57,190 nt of DNA from an uncultured Clostridia bacterium (GCA_934122235.1 CAKOWE010000009.1:1-57190); one strand, 5' to 3'. Shown: positions 8,026-18,241, counted from the stretch's first letter. The notes: generated by a model from the letters alone, not told the origin. Numbers and translations: made by a program.

Positions 8026-8157
8026 AAAGAAAACCTCCATTACGAATACATTTGTTTAATTGTATTCGCATGAAGGTTGTATTATGATATTTATTAATCA
8101 CATATTTTCATCAGAGCATGTCTTAAAGCACTTGATTTCTATGTAAACTAATCATAC

Positions 8158-10038
8158 TTACTGTTGCAAGTCCTCATATTCTATTGTTTGTTCATTACTT
8201 TGTGCAAATCCCTCACTTATATTTTTGAGTGCATAATATGCCGTTCTTACTGAATCTGTTATTCTTGGTACATAACAATTTTGTTCCCTATATATATTTT
8301 CTGGACTTTGTTTTATCTCTTGTAGCTCTTGTTTCAATTTTTCATTTTGTTGTTGTAAAATACTATTTGCATTTCTTCTAAATAAATTTCTTTTTTTACT
8401 ATATGGTATCAATCCTTCACCAGTTGATTGACTTCTCACTATTGTTTCTACAGCTTTATTATCAATTCTAAATACTTTTCCCGTTTGCACGGCAAGTACT
8501 TTCAATTCTTCTGGTAATACTCCATTATTTTGTCTTTGGTAAGATAATATTCTAGCCATAATCTCATTTACACTACAATCTTCATTTTTTTTGATTGGTA
8601 TTGCCTCTATTAATTCTTTTTTTAACCTTAGTTGCTCTTTTTGTAATTCTAGTTCTTTATCTTTTCCTACTATTTTCCCAAATATTCCTACCTTTTTGCC
8701 CTCCAACTCTCTCAAGCTTGCTTCTATAGTTTCTAATTTAGATTTTTGTATTAACTCATCTACTTTTGTATTTAAATCAATTCTAATTTGTTTACTGCAA
8801 TTAGCATCATTATATTTTTTTACAGCATTCTCTAATTGCCAATCTATTGGACAACTAATTCCTTCATTAACTTCATTTTTGCTTTTAAAATTTCCTTTGT
8901 TCATATCATTTAGTCTCTGTGCAATATTTTTTTGTATTTCATTTGTTACTTGTACTAAACTTTGTTCTGATATTTCTGTATTCCATGTTAACCCTAATTC
9001 TTTTGCATACATTTGGTATCTGCTTGTATTTTCTAATAATGTCCTTAAATATCCATTTATTGTTTGAGAATATTCTTTTAAACCTTCTTTTTGTCTTTCC
9101 AGTTTCTCTTGGGCTTCTTGCATTTTTATCTGTTTTGTTTCTTCTTTAACTTCTCTTTCAACTTTTTCTCTTGCATGAAAACATACTCCTTTAGCATATT
9201 GTACCATTTTTCCTCTTATTTCATCAAATTCATTTTGGCTCTTCTCCATCTCTTCTTCTGCTTCTTTTCTTTTTTCCATCCAATAAGATTTATCTTCCCA
9301 ATTATCACGCTCTGTTTCCAATGCTCTCGAAGCTCTTTCATATTTTCCTTTACTATTACTATATGTACTAACAAGCTCTGGAATTTTACTTATATTTTCA
9401 TTAATATCACCTAATAATTCTTCCTCGTTTTCAACTTTTTCTAACTCTTGCCCTTCTACCTCAGCACTATAATATTCATATCCATTCCAAGAACTTATAT
9501 GTTGTATTTTCTTAAATTTAGTAAATGGTGAAATAATATATTCTTTTTCTCTATCGTATGAGCTTTCTTCTTGTAAAACGCTATTTACATATAAATATGG
9601 TAAATTAGAATCTACTACATATAAATGCATAATAACACTAATTTTATCATCTGCCTCTACCTCTCTACCCATAACTTTTGATCCCGCATGTTGTTTAACT
9701 GTTAAATCATCTGTAGTAGTTGATAATGTTTTATTACATAATCCCTTTGCTTTTTCTATACTTTTTAATTCACTTAATGTAGTCCCTCTGTCAAATTGTG
9801 TTCTACGATCTTCCTTTTCTTTACCATAAGAATATTTAACCATAGCTGAATACATTCTTTTTAAAGTTTCAATTTGCTCTCCAAAATACTCTTTAGAAAA
9901 TATATTTAAGCTATCATTGTTTAATTTGCTAATAGCTTTCATATCACCATTAGTTAATAAATTTATATACGTATATTCCCAATTAACATATTTTATCAAT
10001 GCATCTTTTTCTTCTTCAGTTATTTCAAGTGATTTCAT
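8158..10038 (-). CDS. Coiled-coil protein with ADP-ribosyltransferase-like N-terminus
   Basis: A 626-residue protein without signal peptide or membrane segment. The N-terminal 180 residues carry an order of motifs matching R-S-E ADP-ribosyltransferases: FDRGTT (R84), LSTTT (105-109), and an E-x-E (E164, E166) in REKEYIISPFTKF, which mirrors the EYEVLLPPGTKF-like end of toxin ARTs. The rest is a long, charged, predicted coiled-coil region (about 195-380 and 420-580) with single hydrophobic islands. Such enzymes transfer ADP-ribose from NAD to a protein; the target here is unknown. The function is inferred from motifs only. AAGGAG precedes the ATG. It sits between guaD and spoIIID, downstream of the T4SS and surface-protein block, so it could be a secreted effector or a cytosolic regulator. 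Confidence 0.5.
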   Translation of the reverse strand: MKSLEITEEEKDALIKYVNWEYTYINLLTNGDMKAISKLNNDSLNIFSKEYFGEQIETLKRMYSAMVKYSYGKEKEDRRTQFDRGTTLSELKSIEKAKGLCNKTLSTTTDDLTVKQHAGSKVMGREVEADDKISVIMHLYVVDSNLPYLYVNSVLQEESSYDREKEYIISPFTKFKKIQHISSWNGYEYYSAEVEGQELEKVENEEELLGDINENISKIPELVSTYSNSKGKYERASRALETERDNWEDKSYWMEKRKEAEEEMEKSQNEFDEIRGKMVQYAKGVCFHAREKVEREVKEETKQIKMQEAQEKLERQKEGLKEYSQTINGYLRTLLENTSRYQMYAKELGLTWNTEISEQSLVQVTNEIQKNIAQRLNDMNKGNFKSKNEVNEGISCPIDWQLENAVKKYNDANCSKQIRIDLNTKVDELIQKSKLETIEASLRELEGKKVGIFGKIVGKDKELELQKEQLRLKKELIEAIPIKKNEDCSVNEIMARILSYQRQNNGVLPEELKVLAVQTGKVFRIDNKAVETIVRSQSTGEGLIPYSKKRNLFRRNANSILQQQNEKLKQELQEIKQSPENIYREQNCYVPRITDSVRTAYYALKNISEGFAQSNEQTIEYEDLQQ

Positions 10039-10056
10039 TTGTTTTTCTCCTTTTTA

Positions 10057-10509
10057 TTAATATATAATACCTTTGTTTTTTTCATATTTTTCAAATGCCA
10101 TAACGCACAAATCTCTATCTATTTGTTCTAGTTTTAATAATTCTTTTTTATTTTCATTTAAATATTCGTAAATAATATTATCTCTAAATCCAATTCTTTC
10201 AGCATCTTTTCTTGTACATCCATAATATACCTCTTTTATATTTGCCCAAATTATTGCAGATAAGCACATTGGGCATGGTTCACAAGATGTGTATAACGTA
10301 CAACCTGTCAAATCATAAGTATTTAATTTTCTGCAAGCTTCTCTTATTGCAACAATTTCTGCATGTGCAGTAGGATCATTTTCTTTTAGTACTTTATTAT
10401 TGCCATCAGCAATTATATTCCCATTTTTATCTACAATTATTGCTCCAAATGGACCTCCATCACTATTATTTATAGCATTATTTAATGCTCTTTCCATATA
10501 AAAATTCAT
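10057..10509 (-). CDS. guaD: Guanine deaminase-like nucleobase deaminase
   Basis: A 150-residue zinc deaminase of the cytidine/deoxycytidylate fold. The zinc and catalytic motif HAE (49-51) follows NDPTAHAEIVAIREAC, and the second motif PCPMC (78-82) sits in LYTSCEPCPMCLSAI. The pattern GGPFGAIIV near the start and NDPTAHAE match Bacillus GuaD better than tRNA deaminase TadA, although TadA shares the motifs. It would convert guanine to xanthine in purine salvage. The ATG at 10509 gives the family length; an upstream GTG lacks a ribosome binding site. No strong promoter is evident. Confidence 0.78.
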   Translation of the reverse strand: MNFYMERALNNAINNSDGGPFGAIIVDKNGNIIADGNNKVLKENDPTAHAEIVAIREACRKLNTYDLTGCTLYTSCEPCPMCLSAIIWANIKEVYYGCTRKDAERIGFRDNIIYEYLNENKKELLKLEQIDRDLCVMAFEKYEKNKGIIY

Positions 10510-10575
10510 TTTATCACTCTTCTCTATTACTAATTTAACAAAGTTGCACACTTATTATATTGTGTATTAACAATA

Positions 10576-10600
10576 AAAGAGTGGAGATTATCCACCCTTT
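10576..10600 (-). terminator. Intrinsic terminator of the adhesin gene
   Basis: AAAGAGTGGA (10576-10585) pairs with TCCACCCTTT (10591-10600) through one G-U pair on the minus-strand RNA; the loop is five bases and a short T run follows. It lies right after the adhesin stop. Confidence 0.75.
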
Positions 10601-10604
10601 TATA

Positions 10605-13600
10605 TTATAATACATATTTTTTAATTAATACAATACCTGTTGTAAAAATCATAAGAATTATTGTTGGTAACACTATAAACATTGTTACAGCACCAGTTTT
10701 TGGATTTAAAATTACTAAAGCATTGTCTATATCGTCTTCACCTTTTACTCTATTGTCTGGCGTTGAATCTATGTCTTCTGCATCTTTATCATTATAATCT
10801 TTACTTATCTCAGCCCAGTTTTCTTTCACACCAAAATTATCATTTCCGTTTTTCCATTTAAATATTACTGTAACTATTGCACTTTCGCCTGGTTGTAATA
10901 ATTTATCTTCTAATTGAGTTGTTACAATTTTTCCATCTTCTTTTAGTGTCCACAATGGATTATCTTCTTGAACAAATTCTAATCCTTCTGGTATGTAATC
11001 TGCTATTTCTTTTGCATATCCTGCTATTTGTCCTTCATTTGTGATTTTTATTCCATATTCATATTTTATTACTATAGATTTCATTTGGTTTGGTTTTACT
11101 TCTATTTTTACTATTGGTTCTGGGTTTTCTGTTCCATTATATCCTGTCTCTGTAACTTTTGTTTGACCATTTTCTGTAATCATTACTTTATTTACCCATT
11201 TTAACAATGATAAATCAAAATATTTTAACTTAATATATTCTTTATCTAAATCATCTTCCTCTTCATCATCATTATCTGGTGTTGAATCTATATCATCATT
11301 ACTATCTTTTGATATTTCTGCAGTATTTATAACAATTCTTTCTTCTCCAACATTTTTTTCTACTACTTTAAATGCAACTTGAACTTCTTTATATGCTGGT
11401 GTTTGCATTGTTACTCTATCAAATGCCTTTATTATATTTTCTTCTCCATTTTGTTCAGAAAGGTATGTTGTTCTTATTGTTTTTGCTTTTTGTACATCAT
11501 CTGTTACATTTTCTTTGTCATCATACATTATCCATCCATATTTAATATTTATTTCGTGATCTGGTATTAACTCTAATCCAACTGGAACATCATCCTTAAT
11601 TTCATCAGCATATCCATCTATTGTTCCTTCATTATATACTCTTAATGTGTATATTACTACATCACTATTTGCAACAATTACAGGATCTTTAGGATGAATA
11701 TATTTTATTTTTCCATCTTCTCCAATTTCTACTTTTGGTTCTCTTGATTCATCTGTTGTGTCATCTGTCTCTATTGGAAGAGTTTCACCTGTTTTACTTT
11801 CCACTTTTGTTATAAATTTTCTTAATGCTAAATCAAAATATCTTAACTTAATATGTTCTTCATCAATGTCATCTTCTCCATCTTTATCATTATCTGGAGT
11901 TGAGTCTATATCTTTTCCATCATCTTGTTTTATTTCTGCAATGTTCGTAATTACTCTTGTTGATGTATTCGGTTCTACTACTTTAAACGCAATTTGCACA
12001 TCTTTATAATCTAAAGTTTCCATTGTTGTACTATCAAATGCTTTAATAACATTATTTTCATCTCTTTCTTTAGATAAGTAATCTGTTGAAACTTGTTTTT
12101 CATCTGCAGATAATTTCCATCTATAATTAATGTTTATTTCATTATCTATTATGTACTCTAAACCATCTGGTATGTTATCTTTTATTTCTTGAGCATATGC
12201 ATCTATTTTACCTTCATTATATACTCTTATTGTATAAACTACTATATCTCCATTTTCAACAACTACAGCATCCTTTGGGTGTTTATATATTGCTGTTGTA
12301 CCTGTTTTGTCTTTTAATGGAGTTACATCCACAACAGGAACTCTACTTATTTCTGGTTCTTTATCATTTACTTTTGTTATAAATTTTCTTAATGCTAAAT
12401 CATATTCAGGTTGATATATTATTACTTTTTCATAGTCATCATCATCTTCTTGATTTTCTGCATAGTTTGGTAAATCATTGTCTGATGGTTTTATTACATT
12501 TTTAGGTGTTGAATCTCTGTCATCGCCATCATCATCATTTATTTGAGCAATATTTGTTAATATCTTTCCTACATTTTCTGTATCCTTTACTTTACATTCT
12601 ATTTCTACATCTGCATAGTTTAAAGTATCTCCACCATCATATGGTGCTATTGCTGTGTTTTTTAAATAGTCTGTTGTTACAATTCTTCCACTTGCAGTCC
12701 ATCCATATTTTGCATTTATTGTACTTTCACTTGTTGGCACAAATTCTAACTCTTCTGGTAAATAATCTTCTATTACTGTTGCTTTTCCTTCTTTTTCACC
12801 TTCATTGTAAACTCTTATTGTATACCTTACCGTTTCTCCAATTTTTACAACTAATGGTTCTTTTGAATGTGTATATATTGCTGTTGTACCTGTTTTCTCT
12901 TTCAATGGTGTTGTATCTACAATTGGTTCTCTACTACTTACTGTATTTCCGTTTATATGTGTTATGAATTTTCTTAATGCAAGGTCAAATCCTGGTTTAT
13001 ATGTTATTACTTTTTCGTAATCATCATCATCTTCTTGATTCTCTGCATAATTTGGTAAATCATTATCTGATGGTTTTGTTACATTTTTTGGTGTTGAATC
13101 TCTATCGTCATCTCTACTTGCTCCATTTATTTGGGCAATGTTTGTTAATATTTTTCCATTTTCTGTTGTATCTTTTATTAAGCATTCTATTTCTACATCT
13201 GCATAATGTAAAGTATCTCCACCATCATATGCAGGTATTGCTGTATCTTTTAAGTAATCTGTTGTTACAATTCTTCCGTTTGCAACCCATTTATATTTTG
13301 CATTTATTGTACTTTCACTTGCTGGTACTAATTCTAACTCAGTTGGTAAATAATCTTCAATTATAGTTGCTTTTCCTTCACTTTCTCCTTCATTATAAAC
13401 TCTTATTGTATATCTTACAATTTTACCAACCTCTGCTACTAAAGGATCTTTTGGATGAATATATATTGCTGTTGTATTTGTTTTATTTTTTAATGGTGTT
13501 GTATCTACAACTGGTTCTCTTCCTGTTATATCTTTATCTCCTATTTTTGTTATAAATTTTCTTAATGCAAGGTCAAAACCTGGTCTATATGTTATTATTT

Positions 13601-16133
13601 TTTCATAATCGTCATCATCTTCTTGGTTTTCTGCATAACTTGGTAAATTAATATCTGTTGGCTTTGTTACATTTTTAGGTGTTGAATCTCTATCGTCGCC
13701 ACTATCTTCATTTATTTGAGCTATGTTAGTTAATATTTTACCATCTGCTACTGTATCTTTTACCCTACATTCTATTTGAACATCTTTGTAAGATAATGTA
13801 TCTCCTCCACTATATGCTGGTATTGTTTTTCCATTTAAATAAGTTGTTGTTACAATTCTTCCACTTGTAACCCATCCATATGTTGAATTTATTGTACTTT
13901 CACTTGCTGGTACTAATTCTAACTCAGCTGGTAAATAATCTTCAATTACTGTTGGATATCCAGCAACATCGCTTTCATTATAAATTCTTATTGTATATCT
14001 TACTACACTTCCAATTCCCACAGTTAATGGATTTTTTGAATGTGTATATATTGCTGTTGTACCTGTTCCATTTTTCAAAGGTGTTGTATCTACAACTGGT
14101 TCTCTACTAGTTACTGCTTTTCCATCTATATGTGTTATAAATTTTCTTAAAGCAAGATCAAATTCTGGTGTTGTAACTTTTAATTTTTCAAAGTCATCAT
14201 CATCTTCTTGTCCTTGATAGTGATATGTACTATCTGATAAATCAGATTTATTTGCACTATTTCCTTTATAATCTGGTAAATCATTATCAGTTGGTCTAAC
14301 TAAATTATTAGGAACAGAATCTCTATCATCTCCAGATAAATACATTTTTACATTATTTTCATCATAAGCTTCTGTAATTTCTGCAATATTGGTTAATATT
14401 GTATCTTCACTAGTTGATTTATCTTGTTTTTTTGTTACTACACATGTAAATGCAATTTTATTACCTGTTGATGCCAATGTTGTTCCATTATATGCCGCTA
14501 AATTAGTTGTAGCCTTTGGAGTTATTGTAATTTGTCTCTTATTAGAAGATACTGAAAAATTATATTCTGTTGAACTTGAGCTATAAAATTCCAATCCCTC
14601 AGGCAAATAATCTATAATTTTTGTTGCACGACCTGCAACTTCTCCTTCATTATATACAGTTATTACATAATTGACCAAGTCCCCTGTTTCTACTGGAACT
14701 GGATTTTTCTTATGTTTATATTCCGCTGTTGTAGCTGTTTTATTATTTGTCGAAGTTTTTAAATTTGTTTTATTTACATTTGGTGTTCTTCCTGTTAATT
14801 CTGACATTGTTAGGCTTACACCATTTCTTGTAACACCAACTATATATTTTCTTAATGCTAAATCAAATTCCGGTACATTTACTGTAACTTCATCTTCTAC
14901 TGTATTTGGATTTCTTTCTATTACAACAACCGGTTGATCAACACTACTTCCATTTACTGTCCAAAATGTTGCTTTTGTATCATTAGTTGTATAGCTTATA
15001 TGTAATTTTATGCCTTCTATATTATTAGATGTTAGATTTGACTTTTCAATTTTTAAATAGAAACTGCCATTTCCTACAGCTTCACTTAATGTTCTGATTC
15101 CAGATAATGCACTTCCACTAGAATTAGTTATTGTATAAACTAATTGTTTTCCATTTACATCTGTTACTGTTCCATCAAAAGTATATGCTGTATTTCCTGA
15201 TTTAGTTATCTCAAAAGGTCCAACAATAATATAACTTGTATTTAATACTGTAGTATTCTTTACAGTTGGATTTGTTGAATTTAAAGTTATTGCTGTAGGT
15301 TGCTTTGAATAATTACTATTATTGGCTGCTTCTGTAATTAAATATTTATATAAAATTTCTGCTTCTAATTGTCTAATTTGTCCAGTTTTTTGTGAAGGAT
15401 CTGCCCATCCTGTTGGATAAACACCTGTATCACTTAAATTATTATATGTACCAGTTCCAGTTGTATTTACTAATATCTTAGGAAGATCACTAGTAGAAAA
15501 TGTTGTATGATTTGCTTCTTTCATATTTGTAAAATACCATAAAGCCCATTGCTGAACTACTTCAATATCATCATCTGTTATAAACAACTCATCTACAGTC
15601 ATATCAAAGAAATTTGAATTAACATTAGAAAATTCACTAGCAAATGCTTTTCCTAAAAGATCATCTCTTGCTTGTTGTCTATCTGATATTGGAGTTTGTT
15701 TTGGTAAATATATATTATCTAACAACCATAAAACAGATCCATAATTATCATCTGTTAAACTTAATATTCTATTAACACTTGATTTTTCTGTTATCATGTC
15801 ATAATAGGTATTATAAGTAACATCTGATATTGTACTTGAATCCGAACCAAATCCTTGCCCTGCTTTTAAACAATATATTGCATTATCAAAGTTTGCTGTA
15901 GATCCATTTCTTTCAACAATTTTTAAAACAGGTTTTGAAGTTCCACTTGTTGTCATTTGATAAGAATATCTTGTTGTACTTTCTTCACTTCCGTTTTTTA
16001 AAGTTATTCCCTCTCTTACCTTTTCTACTCCTAATTTCCAACTACCAGTTGCTGCAAATGTATTTGTACTAAAAATCAACATGATTGCAATTACTGCTAG
16101 AATTACAGATAATAATATTTTCCTTACTTTCAT
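10605..16133 (-). CDS. Giant thioester-domain surface adhesin with NPKTG sorting signal
   Basis: A 1,842-residue secreted protein. The signal peptide is residues 1-28 (ends NTFAA). The next domain carries the two hallmarks of Cys-Gln thioester domains: AIYCLKAGQGF (C88) and a QxAxW motif in VVQQWALWYF (Q195), which in the family form a reactive thioester that can attach covalently to a host or surface amine. Seven DUF11-like repeats of about 190-235 residues follow, each opening with FDLALRK-like sequence (near 422, 657, 852, 1048, 1244, 1432, 1638) and containing YTIRVYNEG and TNIAQI. The C-terminus has NPKTG (1810-1814), a hydrophobic segment and KK, i.e. a sortase signal. It is likely a wall-anchored stalked adhesin. 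No sortase gene is in the window. It has its own promoter and terminator. Confidence 0.85.
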   Translation of the reverse strand: MKVRKILLSVILAVIAIMLIFSTNTFAATGSWKLGVEKVREGITLKNGSEESTTRYSYQMTTSGTSKPVLKIVERNGSTANFDNAIYCLKAGQGFGSDSSTISDVTYNTYYDMITEKSSVNRILSLTDDNYGSVLWLLDNIYLPKQTPISDRQQARDDLLGKAFASEFSNVNSNFFDMTVDELFITDDDIEVVQQWALWYFTNMKEANHTTFSTSDLPKILVNTTGTGTYNNLSDTGVYPTGWADPSQKTGQIRQLEAEILYKYLITEAANNSNYSKQPTAITLNSTNPTVKNTTVLNTSYIIVGPFEITKSGNTAYTFDGTVTDVNGKQLVYTITNSSGSALSGIRTLSEAVGNGSFYLKIEKSNLTSNNIEGIKLHISYTTNDTKATFWTVNGSSVDQPVVVIERNPNTVEDEVTVNVPEFDLALRKYIVGVTRNGVSLTMSELTGRTPNVNKTNLKTSTNNKTATTAEYKHKKNPVPVETGDLVNYVITVYNEGEVAGRATKIIDYLPEGLEFYSSSSTEYNFSVSSNKRQITITPKATTNLAAYNGTTLASTGNKIAFTCVVTKKQDKSTSEDTILTNIAEITEAYDENNVKMYLSGDDRDSVPNNLVRPTDNDLPDYKGNSANKSDLSDSTYHYQGQEDDDDFEKLKVTTPEFDLALRKFITHIDGKAVTSREPVVDTTPLKNGTGTTAIYTHSKNPLTVGIGSVVRYTIRIYNESDVAGYPTVIEDYLPAELELVPASESTINSTYGWVTSGRIVTTTYLNGKTIPAYSGGDTLSYKDVQIECRVKDTVADGKILTNIAQINEDSGDDRDSTPKNVTKPTDINLPSYAENQEDDDDYEKIITYRPGFDLALRKFITKIGDKDITGREPVVDTTPLKNKTNTTAIYIHPKDPLVAEVGKIVRYTIRVYNEGESEGKATIIEDYLPTELELVPASESTINAKYKWVANGRIVTTDYLKDTAIPAYDGGDTLHYADVEIECLIKDTTENGKILTNIAQINGASRDDDRDSTPKNVTKPSDNDLPNYAENQEDDDDYEKVITYKPGFDLALRKFITHINGNTVSSREPIVDTTPLKEKTGTTAIYTHSKEPLVVKIGETVRYTIRVYNEGEKEGKATVIEDYLPEELEFVPTSESTINAKYGWTASGRIVTTDYLKNTAIAPYDGGDTLNYADVEIECKVKDTENVGKILTNIAQINDDDGDDRDSTPKNVIKPSDNDLPNYAENQEDDDDYEKVIIYQPEYDLALRKFITKVNDKEPEISRVPVVDVTPLKDKTGTTAIYKHPKDAVVVENGDIVVYTIRVYNEGKIDAYAQEIKDNIPDGLEYIIDNEININYRWKLSADEKQVSTDYLSKERDENNVIKAFDSTTMETLDYKDVQIAFKVVEPNTSTRVITNIAEIKQDDGKDIDSTPDNDKDGEDDIDEEHIKLRYFDLALRKFITKVESKTGETLPIETDDTTDESREPKVEIGEDGKIKYIHPKDPVIVANSDVVIYTLRVYNEGTIDGYADEIKDDVPVGLELIPDHEINIKYGWIMYDDKENVTDDVQKAKTIRTTYLSEQNGEENIIKAFDRVTMQTPAYKEVQVAFKVVEKNVGEERIVINTAEISKDSNDDIDSTPDNDDEEEDDLDKEYIKLKYFDLSLLKWVNKVMITENGQTKVTETGYNGTENPEPIVKIEVKPNQMKSIVIKYEYGIKITNEGQIAGYAKEIADYIPEGLEFVQEDNPLWTLKEDGKIVTTQLEDKLLQPGESAIVTVIFKWKNGNDNFGVKENWAEISKDYNDKDAEDIDSTPDNRVKGEDDIDNALVILNPKTGAVTMFIVLPTIILMIFTTGIVLIKKYVL

Positions 16134-16448
16134 AACAACCTTCCTTTTCTTTCTACTTATATTATTACTTAATATTATTTTACTATATTTAAAAGTCTTG
16201 TCAATAGCTGTTTTTAGCGTTTTTAAATTATAATATTATACATCTTTTTATTCTATTACGGATACATAAATTATATAAATCATAATCTAAAAAAGACCCT
16301 ACATTACAATTATATTACATTTTCTGTAAAAAATCAACTTATTATGTAAAAAAGGTTCATTACTTAGGGCTTTTGAATATGCGCCAATTTACTATTCAAT
16401 TTAATAAAAACTACTAACATTTATAGCTATTTTTATTTTATTAATATG
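16134..16448. other. Intergenic region between the CAP gene and the adhesin gene
   Basis: These 315 bases hold no gene that I can support. The adhesin promoter lies at the left end (16177-16204). The middle part is AT-rich with a direct pair of TATTACA-like words near 16310-16322 and no stable hairpin. I see no riboswitch or RNA gene. Confidence 0.55.
16177..16204 (-). promoter_or_regulatory. Sigma-A promoter of the adhesin gene
   Basis: TTGACA (16199-16204, minus strand) and TAAAAT (16177-16182) separated by 16 bases, about 45 bases before the adhesin start. The -35 is a perfect match. Confidence 0.6.
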
Positions 16449-17183
16449 CTATTTTCCAATAAACATCTGCACATAAATTTTTCCGTATGTTGGACTATTT
16501 ACAACGCCAATTCCAGTATAATTAAAGCTGTTGCTTAAAATATTGGCCCTATGTCCTTCCGAACTCATCCATGCTTCAACTGCTCCAGAATTACTAGAGT
16601 TTCCTGCAATGTTTTCTCCTGCTGCTTTATAAGTTATTCCAAAATTCTTTATCATCTCAAAAGGTGTTCCATAAGTTGGCGATGTATGAGAAAAATACGC
16701 ATTGTCGACCATATCTTTAGCTTTTATTCTTGCTACATTTTGTAGTTCAATATTGACTTCTAATGGTGCTAAACCAGCAGCAACCCTCTTATTATTTATT
16801 AAATTAAACACTTCTTGTTCATCTGCAGTTAAATTACTATTATTATTTGTTGTATTATTAGAATTATTAGTTGATTGCGGATATATTAACCTTATATAGT
16901 TACTGCTTACAGCGCCTACATAATCTTTATCAGTTTGTATTACATACCAGCTTCCTACTTTGGCAAATATTCTTACATATTCATTTTTATATACTTGAGT
17001 GATAACTTTATAGGTTGTTGCTGGTCCACTTCTCACGTTTAATGTGCTTGCAGTAACTATTCCCGTAGGGGTATCTACAGTTTGATAATGTTGCATTGCA
17101 AATGTATGAGGAATAATAATTATTCCTACTATTGTAATCAAGGAAATTATTAAAACAATCTTTATTTTTTTATTCTTTAACAT
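16449..17183 (-). CDS. Secreted SH3b-CAP domain protein
   Basis: A 244-residue exported protein: signal peptide or anchor 1-30, bacterial SH3 domain about 42-100 (LNVRSGPATTYKVITQVYKNE, GSWYVIQ), an asparagine/serine/threonine linker about 103-118, and a CAP (SCP-like, YkwD-type) domain 120-244 with FNLINNKRVAAGLAPLEVN, YFSHTSP, AGENIAGNS and SSEGHRANIL. SH3b domains usually bind peptidoglycan. CAP domains in spore formers occur in secreted and coat-associated proteins with no agreed enzymatic role. AAAGGAGGATGCT precedes the ATG. It is separated from the T4SS block by a terminator at 17262-17284, so it probably has its own promoter, which I could not pin down. Confidence 0.85.
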   Translation of the reverse strand: MLKNKKIKIVLIISLITIVGIIIIPHTFAMQHYQTVDTPTGIVTASTLNVRSGPATTYKVITQVYKNEYVRIFAKVGSWYVIQTDKDYVGAVSSNYIRLIYPQSTNNSNNTTNNNSNLTADEQEVFNLINNKRVAAGLAPLEVNIELQNVARIKAKDMVDNAYFSHTSPTYGTPFEMIKNFGITYKAAGENIAGNSSNSGAVEAWMSSEGHRANILSNSFNYTGIGVVNSPTYGKIYVQMFIGK

Positions 17184-17261
17184 AGCATCCTCCTTTATTT
17201 GATACTATGTTTATTCAAAACAATTTATTATATGATTTCTTTTTGTAACTCAAAAAATAAT

Positions 17262-17284
17262 AAAAAGGTGTAATTGCTTACACC
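17262..17284 (-). terminator. Terminator at the end of the T4SS block
   Basis: GGTGTAA (17267-17273) pairs with TTACACC (17278-17284) around TTGC, followed on the minus strand by TTTTTA. It lies 15 bases after the last T4SS-block gene. Confidence 0.8.
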
Positions 17285-17299
17285 CCTATATTATTTCTA

Positions 17300-18241
17300 T
17301 TATAATCCTACTTTAAAACTATATAATTTTACTGCATTATCTAATTCTTGTTGTCTTTTACTTTCTAGTCCTGAATATGTTCTTAACACTCTTACTGCAT
17401 TAAATATAATACTTTTTGCTTTTTCATCTTCATCAAAGAATTTTACAAATTCCATTTCTATTTCTTTAGAATCATATGGAAGTAAAATTATTCCTTTATC
17501 TGAAATGTTTTGCATGTTTCTATTTTCTTTTTCCAATTCTAACATAATTTCATTTTTCTCAGTTTTATTCGCCAATACTATTTTATACTCAGATCTATTA
17601 GTTAGTTTAACCTTATATGTTTGAGTTTCATAACTTTGTTTAACACTTTGAACCTCAACTTTTATAAAATCATCTTCGTATACTTGGTAGTTTTCCTCAG
17701 TTCCAATATATTCTCTAATTGCTAAGCTTAAATTTCCATTGCTATTCTTTATAACAAATTTTTCTGAATATATATCAAAATTTTCCTCTCCAGTTAATCC
17801 TGTAGCCAATATATCCTCAAAAATGCTTACTTCGTATACATATGTATTATCTACATTCGAATAATTTTGTATAGAATATACTTTTTTGCCTTTGAATACA
17901 TTATCAACATATTTCTTAAAGTCATCTATATTCGGGTACAATGCACTTTTACATTCATTACTTAAAAGATTGTATGCTTTTTCATATTCTTTGTTATTGC
18001 AATATCCTATATATTCTTCAATTAATTTTTCTATTGGCTCTTGCTGTTTTTTTGGTACATCCGAATTATTCATTATTGCTGTATGAGGCGTATAAGAAGT
18101 AGATGGTATTTGTGGTTCTTTTATAGTTTTTAATATCAAATTTATTATAATAACTATTGCCCATAATATCAAAACAATTGTTATTTTAGATTTATTTCTT
18201 TTAAAAAAATCCCTTACTTTTAATCTAAAATCAGCATACAT
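17300..18241 (-). CDS. Membrane-anchored NTF2/VirB8-like protein (T4SS block)
   Basis: A 313-residue protein with a short basic cytosolic N-terminus, one membrane segment (about 20-41) and an extracytoplasmic remainder. Residues about 70-180 read like an NTF2-like fold: IEEYIGYCNNKEYEKAYNLLSNECKSAL, then alternating strands. A second beta-rich domain follows (185-300). This arrangement resembles Gram-positive VirB8/TcpC scaffold proteins, which line the channel outside the membrane. The assignment is by architecture, not strong motifs. It is the last gene before the block's terminator. GAGGTGA precedes the ATG. The upstream gene encodes a shorter protein with the same fold pattern. Confidence 0.5.
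   Translation of the reverse strand: MYADFRLKVRDFFKRNKSKITIVLILWAIVIIINLILKTIKEPQIPSTSYTPHTAIMNNSDVPKKQQEPIEKLIEEYIGYCNNKEYEKAYNLLSNECKSALYPNIDDFKKYVDNVFKGKKVYSIQNYSNVDNTYVYEVSIFEDILATGLTGEENFDIYSEKFVIKNSNGNLSLAIREYIGTEENYQVYEDDFIKVEVQSVKQSYETQTYKVKLTNRSEYKIVLANKTEKNEIMLELEKENRNMQNISDKGIILLPYDSKEIEMEFVKFFDEDEKAKSIIFNAVRVLRTYSGLESKRQQELDNAVKLYSFKVGL

Noticed and set aside
8041..8110. Sigma-E type promoter before spoIIID
   Set aside because: A GAATACAAT word resembles the -10, but no convincing -35 at correct distance was found; the region mainly shows a hairpin.
12506..13555. Series of plus-strand leucine-rich open frames inside the adhesin gene
   Set aside because: They are shadows of the repeated adhesin sequence; no start signals and no known family.
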